From: Lithospermum erythrorhizon
Taxonomy: Eukaryota; Streptophyta; Magnoliopsida; Boraginales; Boraginaceae
Length of the DNA stretch: 64,000 nt
Assembly: GCA_019722365.1 (NCBI GenBank)
Contig: JADFUC010000991.1
Location: 124,001-188,000 of the forward strand
Direction: 5' to 3'
Shown: piece after piece, positions 1 to 11,559 of the stretch
How the letters are laid out: each line of letters starts with the position of its first letter
Numbering within the stretch: the stretch's first letter is position 1
Notes under the pieces: model-generated
What the model was told of the DNA's origin: nothing
Seen by the model: only the letters and a program-made list of their open reading frames with translations
Database searches by the model: none
Translations under genes and position numbers: made by a program

Positions 1-1689
1 ATGACTTTATGATCTTCATAATGCAGAAACAAGGATTTTTTGTAACACTCTACTCTACCTAAATGGAATCAATTTTTGAGTATGCTAGACACAATGAACT
101 TACACAACGAATATCTAACACTACACTATTCATAATATTTACAATTAGAGTATCAGTGAAGCACAAAAAGAGAGTTAATGGTGTAAATCTTATCCAGCAA
201 ACAATTATCAAAGATATCTACTGGCCATAGAGCTTGAATCTACCACTCTTATTGATAAATTTAATTTGCTAGAATTTTCAAAGCGAAGGTAAGCAGCAAA
301 AGAGAATTCTGCATTACACTATGACCCTACAAGGCATCCAACAAATTTTTACCAATGAGTTCTAGCACTAATGATCTTTAGCTCATACAGTAGAAAATAT
401 CCTAACTGTATTGTGTCTCATAGTAACCTGATAAACTATGGCCTTTTTGTGACCTGACATCAGCAAAAAGTTTCCTTCACCAACATATTGGCACTTGACA
501 GAAATTATAATGACAGTTTCACATCTCTTTACATCTTAAGCATGCTCTTCATCTATCCTCGTAAAGACCTACAAGACGAAAATATACAGTTCTTTACCTT
601 AAGAAACTTACAAAGGTCAATACAATACCAAAACAGACGCAAAAAAGGCATAACCTACAAAAGGAAAAAATTGAAAAGCAATGTGTCTAGACAGTTTTAT
701 GACATGGAACCACTATAATAGAGCTTCCTACCAAAACTGGGAGAGTCCTTTTTCCCAACAATGATCTGTCTGTCGTACATAATTTCCAAACCACTAGCCT
801 ACGTATAAATTATGGTTGTTCTTCTGTTGAATTTTTTTTATTTTTATGCATTTTCTATCTCCTTTTTATGTGGAAGCTGCATAACAGATTGACAAATGAA
901 ACACTTCACAGACTTTAAGTTCAACAGAATCTTCCTAACCTAAATTCTATGCAATACATAAACAATGATACTTCTACGAAAAACAACTCACAGAAGAAAA
1001 ACACGCTTGTCAGAAATTAAAGATTCAATCTGTGATTCACACATTCATAAATCAAAGAGAATCAAAACATAGAGTAGATAAAGCAACAAAAGAGGCAAGT
1101 AGATATTCCCACCATCCCTAAAAGATTGCCCAACTTTGCGATGTTGATAGTTAAAGGTTTAACATTTCAAGTCAAATACTTCTATAAATAGTGTAAAATA
1201 TTACTACGTAGTTAAAAAATACTAAATCATTTAAAAAGACGGTAAACTTTCTTTTTCAACGCTCCAAATTAACAAACTTTTTCAACGCTCCAAATATTGG
1301 TATTTGAATCGAAATGATCATATTAATAATAAAATAAGTGTAAGTGCTATCTTTTAATATACTTTTCACCCACAAGCATACATCATATACACAAATGTTT
1401 GAGTTCAAGATTAAAAAAGTCCACCATAAAAAATTCAAAACTAGACATTTCTTTTGAGATGGAGGGAGCATATCAATTGGATATTGGATAGTAGTATTTC
1501 CATAATAATTTTGATAAAAACCAAAATCATGTGTCAATTAAGACCGCGGAGTTTGTTACATTTAACCATTCTAAATAAAACTTGAAGATCTTAAATCAAG
1601 CTTCGACAATGGCTTATGGATGTACTAACGATCAAATGAATTAAGTGTAGCAATACACAGCTCGAGTGCGTAAATGGTGAATTGTATAC
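1..1689. other. AT-rich flank, no resolved gene
   Basis: No convincing coding region is seen. Because the minus-strand NFD6-type gene to the right lacks a terminal exon, its last exon and 3' UTR probably lie here. A GGAGGGAG motif near 1460 resembles a Stowaway-type MITE end, but no partner end was found. Short open frames here have no recognisable family. Confidence 0.4.
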
Positions 1690-2380
1690 CTTCAATAGAC
1701 CAACCATAGCCCCGAGGCGCCACAGAGAGCATTGAATTGAGCAATGCCGAAGCCGTTGCAGTGTGATAAGGAAGCATTGATGGCACCGCACAGCTCATCT
1801 CCACCGGCGACCTACACAATCAAAGAAGCAATCAAACCCAAATACTCCCTCTATCAAAAAAAGATTGTCAAGTTTGATTTTCAATAGTCAAAATTAACAA
1901 TCCCAACCGCCTTACTTAATTCGCATAACTTCGATTCAAATCAAATTTAATACCTCCATTTCAATTTAATTGGGAGGTTTGACTTAACAATTAAAATTAA
2001 TCAACGTTGCCTTAAATTAATCTTATTTACATAAACGTTGTTCAATATCTAATCATGCCACATATACGAATGTAGTACGTAGTATCTAATTGTATATAGT
2101 TTTGAAATAAAATCTAAGTTAACTAATTGAATTTCTTCAAAATTAAGTTGAAATGGAGGGAGTTTTATTGATAATTTCTTCAAATTTGAACTCAAATTTC
2201 AAAAAGTGAAGAATTAAAATAAAAAATATGTGACCTGAAAAAGCGGGCAGATAGGGGTTTTTGGGAAGGGATGCGAAATGAGGAGGAAGAAGAAGGAGAT
2301 GTCATTTTGGGCTTTGAAGCGGCGGCGAATCTGGTGGAGGCCGAGCGGATGGCACTTCTGGCGGCGGAGATGCTGCCCAT
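1690..2380 (-). CDS. NFD6: NFD6-type mitochondrial small protein (two exons seen, 3' end unresolved)
   Basis: The minus strand has exon 1 at 2380-2235 (48 codons plus two bases) and exon 2 at 1811-1690. The junction TTCAG/GTCA to GTAG/GTCG restores an Arg codon. Exon 1 encodes a Ser/Ala/Arg-rich, acid-poor N terminus (start [13 protein letters not shown]), as expected of a mitochondrial presequence. Exon 2 encodes the conserved core SPVEMSC...[19 protein letters not shown], which I recognise from the plant NUCLEAR FUSION DEFECTIVE 6 family; Arabidopsis NFD6 is needed for polar nuclei fusion and is mitochondrial. Exon 2 ends GAAG/GTATAC in phase 1, so a short terminal exon should lie further left, but I could not identify it. 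Reading through the donor would add about 24 residues before a stop. The family call is firm; the specific function is inferred. Confidence 0.75.
1951..2162. mobile_element. MITE inside intron 1 of the NFD6-type gene
   Basis: The left arm CCTCCATTTCAATTTAATT (from 1953) and the right arm at 2141-2160 are near-perfect inverted repeats: the right arm reverse-complemented reads CCCTCCATTTCAACTTAATT. CTCCCTCC-type ends are typical of Stowaway/Tourist-like MITEs. A further CTCCCTC motif at about 1846 suggests a nested or older copy. The element lies wholly inside intron 1. Confidence 0.55.
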
Positions 2381-3465
2381 TGAGAAACCAAGGGTTTTGC
2401 TTGTGCAATTCAGCAGGGCTTAGCTGGGGTTTTGCCTTTTTTTTCAGATAATAATATCACTTCTACGAAGCTCTTGAGCTAACATTGTACTTGCTTATAT
2501 TCAAACAAGCCCAAACTTGCATGCTTTTCGAAAATAAAAATATTGTAAATTATTAAAATATTCAATGTTAGTAATTAATGCCACTAAATAATAATCTCAC
2601 AATTCTTTATCTAAAGTATCTTCGATCGGCAGGGTTCGTGATTTTGAGGTCATGCAATAATAAAACTTGTGAAAAAAGCGTCGTTAATTATGATAATATC
2701 TCGAAATATTCTTACATGATTCTTGATCATAACATTCGATAAGAATGCTTCCACAAATTTTATTGAAATTGAATTATTTTGTTTTTTATTCAAAATTTGA
2801 TAAATATTGTCTAGAGAATAGATTAAATTGAAGAAGAAGCTACGAACCATGGACAGTTTGAAATTGTTCTTGGTTTCGATGGATATAGTCTAGTTGTCTC
2901 TTTCCGAATTAGAGTTAGAAGTAATCCCAAGACACAATTGAGTTTGATCCAAGCACGATTATGACAACCAAAATGATGAATGTTTCTAATCTAATGCATC
3001 TTATTGAGAAGAGTACAATCATTGAAGGATTTGTTAATGTTCCGATCAAGATTCACATTGCATTTGTTCGCGCGAGTTTGTTTGACGGGTGACCTAGTGA
3101 ATTACGATCAGCAGTGAAAATATTAATGCGGCCAGCTCCCGGTATTATCGAGAGGAGTATTGTTAAAAATCATGTCATTCTTATGGAGCCAAATACTCCA
3201 CAAAATACTGCTAATTTTAATAATAGTATTCATTTTGTTTTGCAAAGACTTATTCCATGTTTTAGAGATCAAAAAAGATAGGAATTGGTGGATGGAATTA
3301 AAATTGATAGTAAAATTAGGATCAAAATAGTGAGACTAAATGGTTTTGACTAGGGTACAATTGAGGAAAAGATGAAAAATGTATTTAGTGAATGAAGAGC
3401 AAAAGGAGCAATTGGTGTTGATGAAAGTGGTGATTTTGTTTACAAGATTATTTTTAATTGGTAAT
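2381..3465. other. Upstream region of the NFD6-type gene plus an unidentified decayed reading frame
   Basis: 2381-2860 is AT-rich and should contain the 5' UTR and promoter of the minus-strand gene. From about 2960 to 3465 the plus strand reads as long open stretches broken by a few stops (for example around APGIIERSIVKNHVI near 3133-3177, and KGAIGVDESGDFVYKI near 3400-3455). This looks like a decayed coding sequence, but I cannot name its family. Confidence 0.3.
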
Positions 3466-3938
3466 GTAACGGCCTTGAGTCGGCCGCCTCGAGTTAGACT
3501 AGATTGGTAAGAAATACAACGATGATATAAAAATAAAAAGCTGGATTAAGCAGGTTTAAGGTAAAAGTAGAAATAGTTCCATGCATAGCCGTGGACATTG
3601 TCATTAGCGGCTTTAACCCATCCACGTATTCGATACATAAGAGTGACATTAAAAAAGCGAGGTGTTCGATAAATAATTAATAATATAAATCGCTTACAAA
3701 TGGGAGTAAACAAGACTCAAACTTCGATAGATAGAAATAAAATGGCTGAGGGGATCCCCAGCCACCACACCACTCACCTAAAGGATAACAACGAGCTCAA
3801 AGAAGGTCAACGAGGCTGCACTTTCTGTATTACTCGACTGAAAGTTTAGAGGGGAATTATTGAGCTAGCGATGGAAACTTATATTTGAGTGGTGACTCCA
3901 TTACACCAAACGAAGTCAAGAAGGTAGAACCCACCCAG

Positions 3939-3974
<36 letters not shown>

Positions 3975-4239
3975 CATATAAAACTAGCGATTCGATTCGA
4001 TAGTAAAAACATAAAAGCAGTTCATGACAATTGCCTACTTTCGATATTAGGCAGTTATATTAACGGGGAGACACACTAGAAAATAGGGAACTAAATATAG
4101 TGAATACAAGATTTTTAAAGTAACATGTAAGTCCCAAGGTTCATCGATATGGAAAAAGTAAATCTGTACTTCTCATTATTACCTGAAATAGGCAGAAGGT
4201 CCTGAAGTCAGCAGTGATGGTTGGGTTGATACAATGACT
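3466..4239. repeat. Unclassified repeat-like stretch with an (AT)n microsatellite
   Basis: The stretch begins with TGTAACGGCCTTGAGTCGG, reminiscent of a gypsy LTR start (TGTAACRCC...). It has no open frame of note and holds a perfect (AT)n tract of about 33 bases at 3941-3973. It could be a leader or a decayed LTR of the gypsy element that starts near 4240, but it does not match that element's 3' LTR at 10945-11524, so the 5' LTR is either missing or unrelated. Confidence 0.3.
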
Positions 4240-4559
4240 TATGGATCAAATTGTCGGCGATTATCATGGATCAACTTAGGGGCTTGATTCCCACCCGGGG
4301 AGAGACCTCTGCTTGGTCATCATTCATCACAGGAGTAAACCTATGTCGCACCGCCACTTGGGTCGGACGAACAGAGTCGTATGAAACTCGAGGCAGGGAG
4401 CGGTGGCTCTGGCTCAAGCGACAGATGCGGTAGCCTTATTGCAGAAGCAAATAGAGGCCATCACCGAAAGAGTCACCAGGTAAACGCGAAGAGGAACCAA
4501 TATAGACTTGGTAGGCTTAGCCTATGGCGAATCGGGGGCCTTGACTATACTATGGTCAT

Positions 4560-5465
4560 GGAAGCTCCGTCCTTTACTAAGTTCACGGGGATGATAGACC
4601 TATAGGAACACATCGGAATTTCAAATCCCATATGTTGTTCTAGCACCGATAATAACCTGCGGAATTGTCTTGTAGTACTTTTCCATTAAATGCTGCTTTG
4701 GACTGTATTTGAAGTAGTTGACAGTACTTAGGAAGGATGTGACCTCCTTCCCGAGGCTCAAATGGAGTTTACTAGAACCTATGTGGGAAGGGTCTGGCAG
4801 GACAAGGATGATCACTCTCTTATAACCATCAAGCAGAGAGAGACTGAGGCAATCTCCTCCCTCCAAGACCGGTTCCGGATGGAGTAACCTAGTCCCGAGG
4901 ACAGACCAGAAAATAGTGGTTATAGCCTTCATCGAGGGGTTAAGTTGAGCAAGTTCAAAGAGTCTCTTCTGAAGAAGAGACCCTCGAGCTTGGAGGAGGT
5001 CAACGAGCGATCTTACAAGTATATCCGGATAGAGGAGGCCGAGAAAAGAGCAAAGAAGGGGCGAGGAAAGCGTCCCATGGAAGAGACTGTGGGGCCTCGA
5101 TCAGAAGCGTGGAGTGCACTTGGGCTGAGGATCAGGAGTGGCAGGGGGTACTCTGAGGCGACTTGCCACGAGAAGTGCCTTCGTATCTCGGGGGATCGAA
5201 GAAGAATAAGAAGGAGGTGAAAGAGGGAAAATTTGAGTACCTGACCCCCTTAAATGCCTCGGCGGGGAACGTGTTCATGGAGATCGAGGATAGGAGGATG
5301 CTTCTGCGACCTCCTAGGCAGAAGACCCCTCAGACCAAGAGGGATATGAGCAAGTACTACCAGTATCATAAAGACCATGGGCATGATACGGATGACTGCA
5401 GACATCTCAAAATAGAGATTGAAAAGCTCCTGATTGGCGGTGAAGAGTATGTTACTAAGAAATGA
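4560..5465 (+). pseudogene. Gypsy gag remnant
   Basis: Three stretches are readable: FTKFTGMIDL near 4570-4605 (capsid start, followed by a stop), a frame at 4945-5220 with KRPSSLEEVNERSYKYIRIEE typical of plant gypsy Gag, and a frame at 5163-5465 with the RNA-binding motif KYYQYHKDHGHDTDDC followed by RHLKIEIEKLL. The family normally has one continuous frame; here it is split by at least two frameshifts. Assigned to the element's capsid/nucleocapsid precursor. Confidence 0.75.
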
Positions 5466-5689
5466 AGAGTGTAAAGCAGTAGCTTGATCGAGGGGGTAGA
5501 GTCCCAGGGCGGTCCTCCCGGTATAGCTGGGAGGTAACGTCACATCGGAGGCGCGGTGGCGGAGGAGACTCCGGGAGCGCTAGACAGGCGTCACGCGAGC
5601 CACGATATATATGCGTCAGCCCAGGGAACACGAGAATGAGTTCGAGACTTTGTCTTTCTGAGGGAAGGACTTTGAGGGGATTGAGTGCC

Positions 5690-5830
5690 CCCATGAGGAT
5701 CCTCTAGTGATCACTCCGGTGATTACAAATTTTGAGGTAGGCCGAATGCCGGTGGACACCGGGAGCTCCGTGGATATTCTATTCTTGGATGCGTTCACGA
5801 GTGAAGTGAGCCGGGCATAGATCCCGGATG
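5690..5830 (+). pseudogene. Gypsy aspartic protease remnant
   Basis: The plus strand reads VITNFEVGRMPVDTGSSVDI followed by LFLDAF. DTGSS is the catalytic DTG(S) motif of retroviral-type aspartic protease, in the expected place after the gag zinc-finger motif. The frame stops shortly afterwards, near 5818, so no functional enzyme is made. Confidence 0.75.
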
Positions 5831-6189
5831 AATTGTTACGCGCAGTGGGGTTCGCGGGGACGTCGTGAGTTAGTTGAGGTGGTAGCCTCGCCCAGGCCAA
5901 CCATGGGGAAAGCATCTGATGAGCCCGCGAAGATGGTGGAGTTACCATCGTGGAGATGAATAAAGGGGTCTCTGATGGCGCTAATCGTCCGGGCGGTGTT
6001 GTCGCGGTTCGGTACGTAGTATAGCGAATTCATCACGAAGATGAAGTTCCCCAACCACATGAGGCGAGGCGATCCAGGGCAGCTAGAAAAAGGCTTCGTC
6101 AGTGTTACCTAGCTGCAACGCCTCGAGGCCTATATGGAGGTGGGGTCGTCATCGAAGAAGCGGAGCCCAGTCGGGCGTTTGTGCACCCG

Positions 6190-7010
6190 ATTCGAGGAGA
6201 GTCCAGATGGGGCGGGCCCGTGAGGGAAGTCCAGTGTGCCCTTCGATGGGGGATCCCGGCCCAGGTATTCGGGATCGGGAGTGCGACCAGAGGCGGAAGC
6301 GAGTCGATGCTCATTCAGGTCCTCCGGGAGTACCAAAATATATTTGCATGGGAACCAAAGGATATGTCCGGGGTAGATCCGGTGGTAGCGGTTCATCTGT
6401 TGTACGTTGATCCACATTACAAACCCATCAAGCAGAAGAAGAGGACCATTTCGGAAGAAAAAGGTATCCGGGAGGAAATTGGACAAGTTCTTTGGGGGCC
6501 GATGCCATCCGGGAGTTGTTGATTCCCCAACTTGGTTGGCAGTGATGGACAAGTTGTGGGGGCGTGCCATCCAGAGTTTTGTTAACAGGCGCTTGAAGCA
6601 TTAATTGTTGGTACTAAAGCGAAGCGGGACTTAAGCGAGATAATGCCTTGGACCGCGGCGTCAATGAGCTGTTCGGAAGGATGTTACCTACACCCAGCAT
6701 TATTGGTGGTGGACTCAGCCGGATGTGAGGTGGGTGGATTTCCTGGATACCTTCCGAGGCTATCACCAAATACTAATGGCGGAGGAAGATGTGGAGAAAA
6801 CCGCGTTCATAACTGAGTATGATCAACAGGGGGCTACATACCAGAGGATGATCAACAGGGGGCTACATACCAGAGAATGATCAACAAGGTGTTCTCCACC
6901 TAAATTGGCCGAAATATGGAAATCTATGTAGATGACATGCTCATCAAGAGTAAGGAGGTGGAAAATCATAAGGCCAATCTCGGGAGAAACCGATAACTGC
7001 TTGAGTATAG
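6190..7010 (+). pseudogene. Gypsy reverse transcriptase remnant with internal duplication
   Basis: Upstream of RT the frame at 6181-6522 contains DMSGVDPVVAVHLLYVDPHY and KQKKR, matching the conserved linker before plant gypsy RT. At about 6860-6894 GATYQRMINKVF is readable, and YVDD lies at 6925-6936 followed by MLIKSKE. A direct repeat of about 28 bases (around 6821-6876) duplicates the GATYQRMIN segment. Stops and frameshifts are frequent, so this copy is dead. Confidence 0.8.
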
Positions 7011-7399
7011 CAGCCCATTTCAATCGATAAGTGTGTGCTTCGGTGTAACCTTTGTAAGTTCGCAGCTCATGATTAACCAGAGAGGAGAATTGAGCCCTAA
7101 CCAGATAAGATAGCGGTGGTGCTAGTCATCACGAGTCGCGAACACAAAGGAAGTAAAGTCTTTGATGGGGAGGATAAATTTGCGCCCGGCCGATTAAATA
7201 CCATGTTGGGATATGAGTTTTCCATAGCCAAGCCATTGTTAGGAAAGGAGGGAGTTCAAATGGACTCCAGTGTGAGAAGTCTTTCGAGTTGACGGCGTAC
7301 CTCGATCTCATGAGTCGCGAGGGCATATACAGTGCTTGGTAGTTACTAAGTTAAGCGTGAGTAGTATCTGCATGCGAAGGAGAAGGTCACGAGAGGCGG

Positions 7400-8370
7400 T
7401 GTATTATGTCATGGGTGATGAAGGGGGCTAAGGCAGTATCCGCCAGCGGAGAAGCGGGGTATGCGCGCGATTGTTGTTGCCGGAGGTAAGCCTTAGTTTG
7501 AGGCGCATCCGGTGGAGGTGATTCTGGATCGGCCGTTGCGGCGAGATGTTAGAACCCCCGGCGGAGTTGGTGATAGTCAAATGAGCTATAGAGCTAAGTG
7601 AATTTGATCTCAGTGCAAGCCACGAGGCGAGTATAAAAAGCTCCGGCCCTAGCGGAGCCGTGGTGGAGTGCACCCGATAAGCCGGGCGAGGGCACCGAAT
7701 TAATCCCACGCAGTGGAGACGGTGGCTTGACGGAGTTTGGTTGTTATAGGTAAACGGAAGCAAGCAATCCCGGTTCGAGGAAGCGATATCTTGTGGTCAC
7801 TAGAAGGCCCAAAAATGCAGTATGCTCGAGGTTCGCCTTATGACCGAGCAACGAGGCGAGCATGAAGCGCGATAGTGCTTTCGTGCTTAAATTCTTTGGG
7901 GCAAGCACATCCATATAAGGAGCCAATTCTCAGTGCAGTAAGGTGCTTTGTGAAGGGCGATTTTAAAATTGATGAAGCGAAGGAAAGGCTGGTAGGATAT
8001 TTACGGAGAGTTTGAAATTTGGCCAGACTTTTCCAATCGTGTCACATGGAGCATGTTCCCCAGGAGAGGAATCAGGAGGCGGATGGGTGTCTCGGTGGCT
8101 ACGGAGTATGGGACAATGCCGGATTCCACCCCGGTATAATGGGTAGCGAAAAGGCTTTTCGGATGAAGTCATGGATAATGCCGGAGGGTGAGGGGGAGAG
8201 CATCAAGACCATGGTGTTAGGCTATCATGGATTTCACGAGGCAGGAGTCGCTTCGGAGATCCCCCGGTGGCTAACAAGATCCGGTAGGCTTGAGGTATAC
8301 CTGCTAGATGGAGTCTGCAGGAGGTCACTTTGAGAGGACGGTGTTGAAGTGTCGCTTTGGGAGGAAGGGC
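7400..8370 (+). pseudogene. Probable RNase H / linker remnant of the gypsy element
   Basis: By position, between RT and integrase, this should be RNase H. Only short stretches are readable, such as the HMEHVPQERNQEADG segment at 8044-8088, which matches the WVPREENSRADALS-type end of plant gypsy RNase H. No continuous frame remains. Confidence 0.55.
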
Positions 8371-8374
8371 TGAT

Positions 8375-9180
8375 GGCGGTTGAAGAGATGCATGGGGGAA
8401 TGTGCGGAAGCCATATCAATGGGAAAGCCTGACGCATAAGATGCTACGGCTCGGGAAAATTAGGCCATGCATGGCCAAGGATGCCCAGGATCACGTCCGG
8501 AGGTGCGATTCGTGTCGGGAAGCGCTCAGCGTCACACCGTCTGACCTCCCGTGAGATGGTCATCATGTTATGCCGACAGCTCTGCGATGGGGTGTTGATA
8601 TAGTAGGGATCTCAGGGACACTGCAGGGGGCAAGAGGTATGCCATTGTGGCAGTGGACTAATTCACCAAGTGGGTGGAAGCTAAGCCAGCTCGCTCGTGA
8701 GAATCGAGGAGCAAGTGTAGCATTTCTAGAGAAATCTTTACTCGGCTTTAAGGATACCCAGGTCTTTGGTCACCGACAATGAGACCCATGATTGCAATTT
8801 GAGAAAATTGAAGCCATGTAGTTCGTGGATATAGAACACGGACGGCCTCAAGTGTCATATCCTCGGGCCCGATGGACGCATTAGAGTGATGAGGCAAGAT
8901 GTCTTGAGATAAAGCGGCTCGAGGGAGGAGAACTGTTGGGACCAAGTGGTGTATGGATCGATGCCACATTGGCGGTGGAAATTTACTTGGGGAGCGGCTT
9001 TCAGTGTCATATTATGACGAGTTATCAATGGCTTGATGGTGCGGTTCAATTTGAACTGATAGAGAAAAGAGGAGGTTATTGCGATTAAAATAAGATGGCC
9101 CGGTACAAGGGTAAGGTCGCCGCTCATTACAACAAAGAGGGTCGGGCGGGCAGTTCACAGTAGGAATCTTTGTCACTTGA
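8375..9180 (+). pseudogene. Gypsy integrase remnant
   Basis: The HHCC zinc-binding region is partly readable: MHGGMCGSHINGKA at about 8387-8428 and DHVRRCDSCREA at about 8490-8525. The catalytic core follows: RWGVDIVG near 8584-8607, then RYAIVAVD and FTKWVEAKPARS near 8634-8698 with one stop between them. The first catalytic Asp is present in GVDIVG; the remainder of the DDE triad cannot be placed with confidence because of frameshifts. Confidence 0.75.
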
Positions 9181-10944
9181 CGCGACATCCATTCATCAGA
9201 AAGCCGGGAAGCTGGGTCAGTGGAGGCCGATACGCCTGTCGAGGAAAGTTGTGGGGCCGATGCTATGGTGGAAATCCTAGAAGCGTCAGTGCATGGTCAT
9301 GAAGCATATGTCACACGAGGAAATAATGCGATGTAAGCCCATTTTTGTATTCACTGTATGAATAAAAGACTTGCTTCCGTTGAAATTGTCTTCATGTTAA
9401 CCGTTCTATGTGGTAAGTATCAATTGTGCCCATTGCTAGAAGCGGAGGCCCGACAAATGAGAAATTGGTGTAAATCTATCTAAATATTTGAGTATATCCC
9501 TTACCGCCCGACTAATCGAGAGGGCAGAGTCCCACCGTTGGACAATGAGGTTACGGGTAAAGGGAGATGTCCCGTATGCGATCCTTTATCGCGAAAGGGT
9601 CAGCGTTCCCGTGCTTAAGAGCATGAGGGAAGGATGCAGGGCCGCAGGAATAAAGCTGGGATACAAAACTCTTGAATGTAGGATCCCTAGTTCTGCTTGT
9701 GAGATCCTCCACTGAAGGTCGGAGGTGAGCCCGACTGACATGGAGAAGTAAATACCAAACATACATAAAATAGAACTAAAAGCAAAGAATCAAGCAAAAA
9801 GATAAACACGGTGCAGAAAAATAAACCCCCCAAAGAGGGGAGGGAGTACATGATTACACATAAAACATAATAATAAAAAATAAAATCCCTGTCTAAGGAA
9901 TTTTGGGAGGATCGTTAAGCGGGGAAGGGTATGGTGTTGTCCATTACACCCACTTTGGGGAACCGCTGCCTATACTCCTCGACGAGGAGGCTGGGGAGTG
10001 TTGGACTCGGTCTGAGAAGTTGAGAACAAAGTCCGATGGGGCCAATGACAATCACGGCGGCATCTCGAAAATTTGTCTTGAAGCGGGCGTATGGTCTCGT
10101 TCGCGGCTGACGACACGGTCCATAGCGTCCCTCTGCCTTGGCCCCTCACTTGAGTCATGATCCGACAGGCCATGCTCGAGGGATGATTCTTGACTTGGAG
10201 ACGGAGACTACTGACTCTTGCTCCATCTCTTCCCCACGCCCATTTATTTCTTGGTAGCTCATATTTCAGTCTCGAACTCTTTGAGTGCAAATTAGTGTTA
10301 CCATGCTATGGCACCAGGAGGTAGAGGCGGCTGGAAAAAGAAAAGAAGGAGTCGAGCCTAAGGTAAAGAAAAGGTAGGGAAAGTGGCATAAAACCTGAGA
10401 TGGTGGAATATCTATAACCATAACCGAGAGGCCTCGTGGGAGGTCCCAGGACGAGAACAGGAGTTGGCCATCACTGCATGACCCAGTCTAGGTGGCGAGA
10501 GAGGGGCTTCGAAGGGACAAGAGAGACCCATGCTAGGCCTAGAAAAAGATGGAGAAGCAAGAGGAGGAAAGGAAAAGAACTTCGCTCCCTTTGCGATTTT
10601 TGCCTACTTCTGGCGGGAGAGGGGGGTACTCTTTCCTTGTGAATGCCTTGAAATGCGTTCCATGTTATGAAGAAGAAGCTTTTTTGAATGCTAGAGAACT
10701 GTGAAGAAGAAATTGCAAGTATGAAATGAGGGGAGACTTATGAATAATCTTCCAAATTTATAGACAACATGAACCTTTTCAAATTAAAAGAGTGTGGTAA
10801 TGAAGAGAAAGGGGCGCCTAAAAATTCATAGTAATTATGGCAAGGTTATGAAGCAAGCGACGCTCTTGGGAGCTAAAAGCGTCCCTCACATGCATGAAGG
10901 AATTTAAGGCTACGTTTGAGGGTGGGTGGAATTGAAGAGACCCT
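9181..10944 (+). other. 3' non-coding region of the gypsy element with polypurine tracts
   Basis: There is a strong purine run, AAAGAGGGGAGGGAG, near 9833-9847, and a second purine-rich run (GAGGGTGGGTGGAATTGAAGAGA) at about 10918-10940 just before the LTR. The second is placed to act as the polypurine primer for plus-strand synthesis. Between them open frames exist on both strands (9903-10160 plus, 9970-10290 minus) with no recognisable domain; Tat-lineage elements often carry extra ORFs here. Confidence 0.45.
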
Positions 10945-11524
10945 TGTGTTAGGATCCGACCTATAGAAAATAGGCAGTGCAGGGGCGAATAATCCCGTAA
11001 ATAAATGGGTGATCAAGATCGGTCCAACTAGGCTCAGCCCCTACGAAATAGATCGAGAACAGGCACCAAATAAATGGACTGGACCACACGAGCGGGCGAG
11101 CGTGAAAGCCGGGATAAGCGGGTTCGTAGTCGGCTCGATATGAAGAAGAATCGTTGGAGACTACTTTGGCTTGAGTCGACAGTGCGTGGCAATTAAGATC
11201 ATAATTACTGGACCTCTTAATGAGCCACAAAATCATTAATCGGTAATAAAGGAGCCATCAAGGCTCGACCAAGGTAACGGTCCAGATAGACTATAAAAGG
11301 TAAACCTTGAGGATAAATCAAGTAAGTTCACTTTAATACCCAAATTCTTTCATTCAGAAGCTAAACTCTTTCGATCCTTTATTGACTTGATTGTCAGAGT
11401 GTTTTCGGCCGCGAAAAAGGTCCTTGTTTTGTAGGAACCCCCATTTGGACAAAGGCATATCGAAGTTCAACTTGGAAGATTTGTGATCCGGTCCATTACC
11501 GAAACCGGACAGCGTCGTAACATC
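10945..11524 (+). repeat. 3' LTR of the gypsy element
   Basis: The repeat begins TGTGTTAGGATCC and ends near ACATCCA. Its reverse complement matches both the left LTR (47049-47558) and the right partial LTR (51775-52116) of the minus-strand element: shared blocks include the TTATTACCGATTAATGAT region, CTTGGAAGATTTGTGATCCGG and CCGAAACCGGAC. A TATA box (CTATAAAAGG, 11291-11300) marks the U3/R promoter. Confidence 0.75.
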
Positions 11525-11559
11525 CACAGCCGGGCGAAGCCTTGTCTTGGGTTGAGCCG

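Larger units (their letters stand above)
4240..11524 (+). mobile_element. Decayed Ty3/gypsy LTR retrotransposon (Tat/Athila-like), 5' LTR not identified
   Basis: Domains on the plus strand appear in the order gag, protease, reverse transcriptase, RNase H region, integrase, then a long 3' region and a 3' LTR. RT before integrase is the Ty3/gypsy order. Short domain motifs are clear, but frames are broken many times by stops and indels. Gag motifs and LTR are shared with the minus-strand element at 47049-52116, so both belong to one family. The 1.8 kb between integrase and LTR contains a polypurine tract, as in Tat-lineage elements with extended 3' regions. No intact protein is encoded. Confidence 0.8.

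Noticed and set aside
3133..3180. APGIIER-type text recalling the ATP synthase alpha subunit
   Set aside because: Neighbouring residues do not match atpA; a short chance similarity.
4945..5465. Two open frames that could be taken as host genes
   Set aside because: They match plant gypsy Gag (ERSYKYIRIEEAE and the HKDHGHDTDDC motif) in a row with protease, RT and integrase motifs.
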